In this document: in pieces, positions 1 through 5,160 of the stretch
Layout: each line of letters opens with the position of its first letter
How positions within the stretch are numbered: the stretch's first letter is position 1
Assembly: GCA_902766265.1 (NCBI GenBank)
Contig: CACXCY010000177.1
Span: forward strand, 1 to 7,556
DNA: 7,556 nt
Direction: 5' to 3'
Source of the DNA: an uncultured Bacteroidota bacterium
GTDB lineage: Bacteria; Bacteroidota; Bacteroidia; Bacteroidales; P3
Program-made: the position numbers and the translations under genes
Notes under the pieces: generated by a model
The model's database searches: none
What the model saw: the letters and a program-made list of their open reading frames with translations, nothing else
What the model was told of the DNA's origin: nothing

Positions 1-76
1 ATAATTATGTTAGGTCAAGCCAATGTATCAACAATGCCGAATCAATCCATACATGCGTTTAAGTCAATGTACCATA

Positions 77-101
77 GCGCCCTGTTGCGATAACGGGGCG
101 C
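77..101. other. GC-rich hairpin near the 5' end of a leftward transcript
   Basis: GCGCCC (77-82) pairs with GGGCGC (96-101). Read on the plus strand the stem extends to about 11 bp around a CGA loop, using two G-T wobbles. On the minus strand the outer 6 bp are perfect and three further pairs follow a mismatch. It lies just downstream of the leftward -7 element at 115-122, so it would sit within the first 10-35 nt of that transcript. No T-run follows on either side, so I do not call it a terminator. Its role (RNA stabiliser, attenuator, or chance) is unknown. Confidence 0.4.
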
Positions 102-114
102 TGCGGTTGGACTG

Positions 115-122
115 CAAAGATA
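115..122 (-). promoter_or_regulatory. Leftward Bacteroidota -7 promoter element
   Basis: On the minus strand this reads TATCTTTG, an exact match to the TAnnTTTG -7 consensus of the Bacteroidota primary sigma factor. The -33 region 19 bp upstream is weak (GTTA-like). The transcript would start near 108 and run off the left edge. No reading frame of useful length opens on the minus strand between there and position 1: every ATG is followed by a stop within a few codons. The gene it drives therefore lies outside the window, or the product is a non-coding RNA. Confidence 0.55.
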
Positions 123-237
123 CAAATTTAAACCCGTTTTAACGCTCCCGCAGAAAATAAAAATACGCAAATGCCGTTTCATCAATTGCAAACAGCCGCT
201 CCAAGCACCATAACCGCTCACATTATCTATTGTCAAC

Positions 238-1788
238 ATGGACCAGATAACCATCCTTTGGGCCGACGACGAAATCGACCTCCTCAAGCCACACATCCTT
301 TTCCTCGAAGAAAAGGGATACAAAGTCATACCTGTCATGTCGGGCGACGAAGCCCTGGACGAATTGTCGGAACACTCGGCCGACTTGGTTTTCCTGGACG
401 AGAACATGCCTGGACTCAGCGGACTCGACACGCTGGCTGTGGTCAAGGAACGCTATCCCCAGCTTCCCGTCATCATGATAACCAAGAGTGAAGAGGAACA
501 CATCATGGATGAAGCCCTGGGAAGCAAGATTTCCGACTACCTCATCAAACCCGTCAACCCCAACCAGATACTCCTTTCGGTCAAGAAACATACCGAAGCA
601 CATCGCCTCATGAGCGAGAAATCCACCATGAACTACCAGCAGAAGTTCCGCGAAATCAGCTTGCAACTATCGGGAAACCTCACCGCCGACGAATGGATTG
701 AACTCTACAGGCGTCTCGTATACTGGGACATCGAACTCACCAACACCGACGATGAGAACATTCACGACATCTTCCAATCCCAAAAAGATGAGGCCAACCA
801 ACTCTTCTGCCGTTTCTACGAAAACAATTATGTGGACTGGCTGTCGGGCAACAAGCCCAAACCGCTCATGTCGCCTACCGTTTTGAGGGAGAAACTCTTC
901 CCCTTACTGGAAGATGAACGTCCCACATTCCTCATCGTTATTGACAACTTCCGCTACGACCAGTGGAAATACCTCCAGTCCACCGTGGAGAAATACATGC
1001 GAACAGAGCAGGACAACATCTTCTTCAGCATAGTCCCCACTACCACCCAGTTCGCCCGCAACGCCATGTTCGGCGGTCTCATGCCCGGCGAGATTGAGCG
1101 CAAGTATCCCCAATACTGGGTCAACGAAGACGAAGAGGGCTTCAAAAACCAATATGAAAACGAGCTGCTCGATGAGAACCTGCGCCGTCACGGATTCAAT
1201 ATCAAGCACACATATAGCAAGGTCCTTAACGCCCAATATGGGAAACGCTTGGTCGACAGCATCCCAAACATGATGAAAAACAAACTGAACGTCATCATCT
1301 ATAACTTCATAGACATGCTCTCCCATGCCCGTACCGACTCCAACATTGTACGCGAACTGGCCTCTGACGAGCAGGCATACCGTTCGGTTACACTCTCTTG
1401 GATGGAACATTCACCCTTGTTGGAAGTCATCAAGGTACTCTCAGAGCGCGACGTCAACATGGTTATCACCACCGACCACGGTTCCGTGCGTGTCGATAAT
1501 CCTGTGCGTGTCAAGGGCGACAAGGATGTTTCGGTGAATCTACGCTACAAGCAAGGGCGCCTTTTGGACTACAATCCCCGCCAAGTCTTCGAAGTCAAAG
1601 ACCCCACCAAGATTTTTCTACCCAAACGTCACATCACGTCTCCCTACATTTTCGCCCGCAGCAACGACTTCTTTGTCTATCCCAACAACCAAAACCAATA
1701 CACTACCTACTACATGGACACATTCCAGCACGGCGGCGTTTCCATGGAAGAGATATTGATTCCCTTCATTGTGTTGCGCAACAAGTAA
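238..1788 (+). CDS. porX: PorX-type response regulator with PglZ domain
   Basis: This 516-residue protein begins with a CheY-like receiver domain (about 4-120). The acidic pocket is D10/D11, the phospho-acceptor is D54 in LVFLDENMPG, and T82 and K104 (LIKP) complete the switch residues. A helical linker (about 125-215) leads to a PglZ domain of the alkaline phosphatase superfamily (about 225-515). Its likely metal ligands are visible: D236 (IDNFRYDQW), a Thr cluster at 268-270 (PTTTQF), D359 and H363 (NFIDMLSHAR), D413-H414 (TTDHGS) and H498 (FQHGG). All catalytic positions look intact. In the family, PorX acts with the kinase PorY and the sigma factor SigP to control type IX secretion, and its PglZ domain has been reported to cleave oligoadenylates. 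Neither partner is present here, so the role in this organism is inferred. There is no DNA-binding output domain. The start is secure because the receiver motif ILWADDE begins five residues in. No clean promoter consensus is seen upstream. Confidence 0.93.
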   Translation: MDQITILWADDEIDLLKPHILFLEEKGYKVIPVMSGDEALDELSEHSADLVFLDENMPGLSGLDTLAVVKERYPQLPVIMITKSEEEHIMDEALGSKISDYLIKPVNPNQILLSVKKHTEAHRLMSEKSTMNYQQKFREISLQLSGNLTADEWIELYRRLVYWDIELTNTDDENIHDIFQSQKDEANQLFCRFYENNYVDWLSGNKPKPLMSPTVLREKLFPLLEDERPTFLIVIDNFRYDQWKYLQSTVEKYMRTEQDNIFFSIVPTTTQFARNAMFGGLMPGEIERKYPQYWVNEDEEGFKNQYENELLDENLRRHGFNIKHTYSKVLNAQYGKRLVDSIPNMMKNKLNVIIYNFIDMLSHARTDSNIVRELASDEQAYRSVTLSWMEHSPLLEVIKVLSERDVNMVITTDHGSVRVDNPVRVKGDKDVSVNLRYKQGRLLDYNPRQVFEVKDPTKIFLPKRHITSPYIFARSNDFFVYPNNQNQYTTYYMDTFQHGGVSMEEILIPFIVLRNK

Positions 1789-1790
1789 TG

Positions 1791-1822
1791 AAAGTGGCTG
1801 GCGATAGTCGCCAACCCCTTTT
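1791..1822. terminator. Bidirectional terminator between porX and tex
   Basis: GGCTGGCGA (1796-1804) and TCGCCAACC (1808-1816) form a 9-bp stem around a TAG loop. It has one mismatch on the plus strand and only a G-U wobble on the minus strand. AAAG (1791-1794) on the left and CTTTT (1818-1822) on the right extend the pairing and give a T-run in each direction. It sits three bases after the porX stop and about 30 bases beyond the tex stop, as expected for a terminator shared by convergent genes. Confidence 0.7.
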
Positions 1823-1850
1823 GCGGGAAAGGATACCGGCTGCCGTCAGC

Positions 1851-3995
1851 TTAACAGTTAGCTTGCTTTATCGACAATGAGATGCGGCGGCGCTGAAGGT
1901 CTACGTCGATAACTTTTACTTTTACGTGCTGATGTAGCTTCACCACCTCATTAGGATCGCTGACGCGTCGGTTGGCCAGTTGTGAGATATGCACCAGTCC
2001 GTCCTGATGCACACCTATATCTACGAAGGCACCAAAGGCCGTGATGTTGGTCACGATGCCCGGTAGTATCATGCCTTCGTGAAGGTCCTCGATTTTAGTC
2101 ACATTGGGATCGAACTCGAAGACTTCAAACTTGGTCCGAGGGTCCAGCCCCGGTTTGTCGAGCTCTTTCATGATGTCCTGCAGCGTGGGCAATCCGCAAT
2201 CGCTGTCGACGAACTGCCGGATGTCTATCTTCTCGCGCAGTGCCTTGTCCTTCATCAGTCCTTCCACGTCGGTTCCGACTTGGGCAGCCATACGTTCCAC
2301 CAAGGCGTAACGCTCAGGATGCACCGCACTGCGGTCAAGGGGGTTATTACTTTCCCGCACCCGCAGGAATCCGGCACATTGCTCATAGGCCTTCTCGCCC
2401 AGTCGAGGCACTTTCAGCAGCTCGCGACGGCAGGTAAAAGGACCTTGGCTGTAACGGTAATCCACGATATTGGCAGCCAGAGATGGGCCGATGCCGCTCA
2501 CATAAGAGAGTAGCTCCTTGCTGGCTGTGTTGAGTTCCACACCGACACTGTTAACGCAACTTACCACCACATCGTTGAGTCCGTCGCGCAGCAGTGACTG
2601 ATTCACATCGTGCTGGTACTGGCCCACGCCGATGCTCTTGGGATCAATCTTGACCAACTCGGAGAGTGGATCCATCAAGCGACGGCCTATACTGACAGCC
2701 CCGCGTACGGTGACATCATATTCGGGGAACTCCTCGCGAGCCACATCCGAGGCAGAATAGACCGATGCGCCGTTCTCGCTAACCATGACGGCGATGAGTT
2801 TCTTTCCGTTGGTCCGGAAATGACACTTCTTGACCACATCTTCGGTCTCGCGACCCGCGGTGCCGTTGCCTATGGCTATGGCCTCTATTTTGAAGGCCTC
2901 CACCAGATTTTCCAGTTTGTTGATGGCCTCGCGCTCCTCACGCACGGAAGAGAACGGGTAGATAGTCTCGTTATGGAGCAGATTGCCTTGGGCATCAAGA
3001 CATACGGTCTTGCAGCCGGTGCGGAACCCAGGGTCGATGGCCAGGATGCGTTTCTGTCCGAGGGGTGGCGCCAGCAGCAACTGACGCAGGTTTTCGGCAA
3101 AAACCTTGATGGCTTCACTGTCGGCCTTCTCCTTAAGTTGGTTGAAGAACTCGTTTTCGATAGAGGGTTCCACCAAGCGCTTGTAGCCGTCGCACACAGC
3201 CATCCGCACCTGTTCGCTCGAGGGGCATGTGCCACGAACAAACTGACGCTCCATAATGTCGAGTGCCTGACTGTCGTCAGCAGGGAGTACGTGTACGCGT
3301 AGCAGACCTTCGTCCATGCCACGGAACATGGCCAGTACGCGATGCGAAGGTGCCTTTGATGCGGGTTCCTGCCAATCAAACCACGACTGAAACTTGGCAG
3401 CATCCGTTTCTCTGCCCTTGACCACCTTGCTGGTCAGCACAGCACTGCGACGGAACAGGTTACGAATACGGTTGCGCAAGGTGATGTCTTCGGCACACCG
3501 TTCGGCGATGATGTCGCGGGCGCCAGCCAATGCCTCGTCGACGGAAGCCACCCCTTTGTCGGTGTTAACGTAACGGGCTGCCACTTGTTCCACGTCGCCA
3601 ACGTGCTGTTTCATGAGTTCGTCGGCCAATGGCGTAAGACCTTTGGCAGCGGCCACACTTGCGCGAGTCTTGCGTTTAGGACGGTAGGGAAGATAAAGGT
3701 CCTCGAGTTCTGTCAATGTCTCCGCAGCTGTTATCTGCTGTTCCAGTTCGGGCGTGAGCTTGTCCTGTTCGCGTATGCTTTGCAATATGGTGTCGCGACG
3801 ATGGTCAATCTCCTTGAGTTTAGCCAGCAAGTCGCGGATAGCGGCAATCTGCACCTCGTTGAGGTTGCCTGTGGCCTCTTTGCGATAACGAGCCACAAAG
3901 GGTACGGTGGCACCCGATTCAAGAAGTTCAATGGTTTTCTCAACCTGCCTAATGCCCACATTGAGAGCAGTTGCTATCTTGTTCGCATAGTCCAT
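1851..3995 (-). CDS. tex: Tex family RNA-binding S1 protein
   Basis: The protein has 714 residues, normal for Tex. An N-terminal helical Tex domain (about 1-190) carries the family signatures VPFVARYRKEATG (31-43) and YLPYRPKRKTRA (101-112). A YqgF/RNase H-like fold follows (about 315-450) with AIDPGFRTGCK (319-329), IGNGTAGRETE (375-385) and VSENGASVYSAS (405-416). Next are a helix-hairpin-helix region (about 490-560, with LSYVSGIGPSLA) and a C-terminal S1 RNA-binding domain (about 640-712, with GIVTNITAFGAFVDIG). Tex is a cytoplasmic nucleic-acid-binding protein related to eukaryotic Spt6 and is implicated in transcription and RNA turnover; its exact role here is inferred from homology. The frame stays open upstream to an ATG at 4160, but those 55 extra residues are Arg/Cys-rich and unlike Tex. 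The -7 element at 4014-4021 also lies inside that extension, so the start at 3995 (MDYANKIA) is preferred. Confidence 0.95.
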   Translation of the reverse strand: MDYANKIATALNVGIRQVEKTIELLESGATVPFVARYRKEATGNLNEVQIAAIRDLLAKLKEIDHRRDTILQSIREQDKLTPELEQQITAAETLTELEDLYLPYRPKRKTRASVAAAKGLTPLADELMKQHVGDVEQVAARYVNTDKGVASVDEALAGARDIIAERCAEDITLRNRIRNLFRRSAVLTSKVVKGRETDAAKFQSWFDWQEPASKAPSHRVLAMFRGMDEGLLRVHVLPADDSQALDIMERQFVRGTCPSSEQVRMAVCDGYKRLVEPSIENEFFNQLKEKADSEAIKVFAENLRQLLLAPPLGQKRILAIDPGFRTGCKTVCLDAQGNLLHNETIYPFSSVREEREAINKLENLVEAFKIEAIAIGNGTAGRETEDVVKKCHFRTNGKKLIAVMVSENGASVYSASDVAREEFPEYDVTVRGAVSIGRRLMDPLSELVKIDPKSIGVGQYQHDVNQSLLRDGLNDVVVSCVNSVGVELNTASKELLSYVSGIGPSLAANIVDYRYSQGPFTCRRELLKVPRLGEKAYEQCAGFLRVRESNNPLDRSAVHPERYALVERMAAQVGTDVEGLMKDKALREKIDIRQFVDSDCGLPTLQDIMKELDKPGLDPRTKFEVFEFDPNVTKIEDLHEGMILPGIVTNITAFGAFVDIGVHQDGLVHISQLANRRVSDPNEVVKLHQHVKVKVIDVDLQRRRISLSIKQANC

Positions 3996-4013
3996 GTCAC
4001 TCTGATTTTTTTG

Positions 4014-4021
4014 CAAAGATA
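4014..4021 (-). promoter_or_regulatory. tex -7 promoter element
   Basis: The minus strand reads TATCTTTG, an exact TAnnTTTG match, 18 bases upstream of the tex ATG at 3995. This predicts a short, A-rich leader of about 10-14 nt with no Shine-Dalgarno sequence, typical of Bacteroidota. No good -33 TTTG is found at the usual 19-bp spacing; the nearest TTTTGG is too close, so the promoter is only half-consensus. It fixes the tex start by excluding the longer reading. Confidence 0.6.
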
Positions 4022-4115
4022 CGCTTTTTTGCCAAAAGCATGTGGTCTGGGGCACAGTTTTCCGTCTCGGGAAGCCCGCTCTACATGCCTTTGGCAAAGC
4101 AAGTACCAAATAATA

Positions 4116-4146
4116 TTTGTCATATCGGAAAAATGTTGTACCTTTG
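4116..4146 (+). promoter_or_regulatory. Consensus Bacteroidota promoter of the lipoprotein gene
   Basis: The -33 element TTTG (4116-4119) is followed by a 19-bp spacer and a -7 element TACCTTTG (4139-4146). This matches the TTTG-N19-TAnnTTTG consensus exactly. Transcription should begin around 4152-4154, giving an A-rich leader of about 27 nt before the ATG at 4180. It is the best promoter in the window. Confidence 0.85.
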
Positions 4147-4151
4147 CAGCA

Positions 4152-4165
4152 TCTAACCAATCAAA
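4152..4165 (+). repeat. 14-nt leader motif, copy 1 (lipoprotein gene)
   Basis: TCTAACCAATCAAA begins about at the predicted transcription start of the lipoprotein gene and ends 14 nt before its ATG. The identical 14-mer occurs in the same sense in the leader of the antiporter gene (7419-7432, minus strand). Its function is unknown; it could be a translation-enhancing leader, a regulator or small-RNA site, or a common initially transcribed sequence. Confidence 0.6.
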
Positions 4166-4179
4166 AAAAACACACAACA

Positions 4180-4788
4180 ATGAAGAAAGTATTTTCAATC
4201 TTGATGGTTGCCTTTGCCTTGACGGCAATGGTGGCCTGCAGCGAGAAAGACAACGGCGCCGGCAATGGCGGTGGCAATAACAATGGCGGTAACGGCGGTT
4301 CGTCGCTGAATATCCCCAACAATACCGTGGTGTACGACGGGCAGACCTACACATTCGACGATGTGGTGGTGGACTATTACCATAGCGAGCTCACGCTGGT
4401 GAGTGCATATACCGACGACACCCTGGCCAACGGCGACCCCGTGCTGGCAATCGAAGGCATCCACATCAATCCTAACGCATGGAACTGTAACATTGATTTG
4501 GCCAACCCGGCCCATTGGCCCCAGGAGGTGCTGGTAGGACTGCACATGAGAGGTTCCATCCAGATCTCGTTCGAGGCATGGGCCAACGACGGAGTCTTGG
4601 GCGGTGGCGGCACGCTCGACGGTGTGCAATACGAGAACGAGTCCATCTTCAGCAGCGGCACCTATCGTGTGTCGGGCAACAATGACGGCACTCCCATCAC
4701 CATCACTTACGACGGAATGTTGAAGAACGGCAAGCGTATACAGATAAAAATCGTCTCCGACAACTACCAAACTGGCTACGGCGACTAA
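4180..4788 (+). CDS. Predicted lipoprotein, possibly surface-exposed
   Basis: The 202-residue product starts with a lipoprotein signal peptide: basic MKK, a hydrophobic core, and a lipobox MVAC with the lipidated cysteine at C20. Residues after the cysteine are S-E-K-D-N, an acidic stretch resembling the lipoprotein export signal that sends Bacteroidota lipoproteins to the cell surface. A Gly/Asn-rich flexible linker follows (about 25-42). The body (about 45-202) looks beta-rich, with alternating strands such as NTVVYDGQTYTF and GTYRVSGNNDGTPITITYDG, and has only one other cysteine (C103). I recognise no catalytic motif. The pattern resembles small hypothetical lipoproteins of Bacteroidales, perhaps with a lipocalin-like barrel, but this is a guess. 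The frame extends upstream to 4117, inside the promoter; the signal peptide and promoter together fix the ATG at 4180. The gene is monocistronic, with its own promoter and terminator. Confidence 0.85.
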   Translation: MKKVFSILMVAFALTAMVACSEKDNGAGNGGGNNNGGNGGSSLNIPNNTVVYDGQTYTFDDVVVDYYHSELTLVSAYTDDTLANGDPVLAIEGIHINPNAWNCNIDLANPAHWPQEVLVGLHMRGSIQISFEAWANDGVLGGGGTLDGVQYENESIFSSGTYRVSGNNDGTPITITYDGMLKNGKRIQIKIVSDNYQTGYGD

Positions 4789-4812
4789 CCTCATTCAAGA
4801 AGAGTCCCGTCC

Positions 4813-4860
4813 AAGCGAAGAGAAACGCTTCGGAAATTGACATCCGGCCCGTCCGGTTGT
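4813..4860 (+). other. Two small hairpins in the lipoprotein 3' untranslated region
   Basis: Between the stop codon and the terminator, CGAAG (4816-4820) can pair with CTTCG (4828-4832). An overlapping alternative is AAGCG (4813-4817) with CGCTT (4826-4830). Further on, CCGG (4844-4847) pairs with CCGG (4853-4856), extended by ACA/TGT (4840-4842 and 4858-4860) across a T-T mismatch. These are short and may be incidental; they would give the mRNA a structured 3' end. Confidence 0.25.
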
Positions 4861-4866
4861 AAAACA

Positions 4867-4894
4867 AGAGCCGTCCCCAAGGATGGCTCTTTTT
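4867..4894 (+). terminator. Intrinsic terminator of the lipoprotein gene
   Basis: AGAGCCGTCC (4867-4876) pairs with GGATGGCTCT (4881-4890) around a CCAA loop, giving a 10-bp stem with a single G-U wobble. A T-run (4890-4894) follows directly. It lies 78 bases after the lipoprotein stop codon. Confidence 0.85.
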
Positions 4895-5078
4895 GTTTGC
4901 CATAAGGGACGCGATCTTGTCGTTACATGTTAAACAACTATGATGTTGACCCTGATAACATAGAGAAGAAAAAAACGCGGAACAAACTTACGAATATGAA
5001 CCTGAAATGAAGAACGTAGAATGTGAAATGCACTTGTCATCCATTTTTCTGGGTGACGGTTTTCGGGGGCAACCTCAA
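4895..5078. other. Gene-free spacer
   Basis: I see no convincing gene, RNA or promoter here. A 27-codon frame (4927-5010, plus strand) exists but has no promoter or leader support. No TAnnTTTG element was found at a useful position. Together with the flanking untranslated regions and the tandem repeat, this makes 372 bases without a gene between the lipoprotein and antiporter stop codons. Confidence 0.5.
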
Positions 5079-5144
5079 GTCAGACTTATATCAGAGTTAC
5101 ATCAGACTTACATCGGAGTTGCTTCAAAATTGCATCAGACAACT
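5079..5144. repeat. Six-copy 11-bp tandem repeat behind the antiporter gene
   Basis: Six contiguous 11-mers start at 5079, 5090, 5101, 5112, 5123 and 5134. The first four follow the consensus ATCAGASTTAC closely (GTCAGACTTAT, ATCAGAGTTAC, ATCAGACTTAC, ATCGGAGTTGC). The fifth and sixth are degraded (TTCAAAATTGC, ATCAGACAACT). The period is close to one helical turn of B-DNA. The array ends 16 bases from the stop codon of the convergent antiporter gene. There are no spacers, so it is not a CRISPR array. Confidence 0.8.
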
Positions 5145-5156
5145 CAATAAGAGTTG
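5140..5156 (-). terminator. Weak hairpin just after the antiporter stop codon
   Basis: CAACTC (5140-5145) pairs with GAGTTG (5151-5156) around a 5-nt loop, starting five bases beyond the stop codon at 5161-5163. The stem is only 6 bp and no good T-run follows on the minus strand, so it is a poor intrinsic terminator. It is the only candidate directly behind the gene. Confidence 0.3.
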
Positions 5157-5160
5157 ACTA

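Noticed and set aside
224..232. TATCTATTG as a porX -7 element
   Set aside because: It fits TAnnTTTG only with an inserted base, has no -33 partner 19 bp upstream, and would place the transcript start on the ATG itself.
1..237. Possible tRNA or other known RNA at the left edge
   Set aside because: I found no cloverleaf arms, CCA end or TTCGA-like T-loop. The GC-rich hairpin alone is not enough to name an RNA family.
2610..3302. A 230-codon plus-strand frame inside tex
   Set aside because: It lies wholly antisense to the conserved YqgF-like and central region of tex, has no promoter or leader, and resembles no family I know.
3996..4160. A 55-residue N-terminal extension of Tex
   Set aside because: The extension contains the tex -7 element, has a composition unlike Tex, and precedes the typical family N-terminus.
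4927..5010. A small 27-residue frame in the spacer after the lipoprotein terminator
   Set aside because: No promoter at a suitable distance, no supporting leader, and such short frames are common by chance. Comparison with relatives could revive it.
5079..5144. Possible CRISPR array
   Set aside because: Units are 11 bp, directly abutting and without unique spacers, and no cas genes are present.
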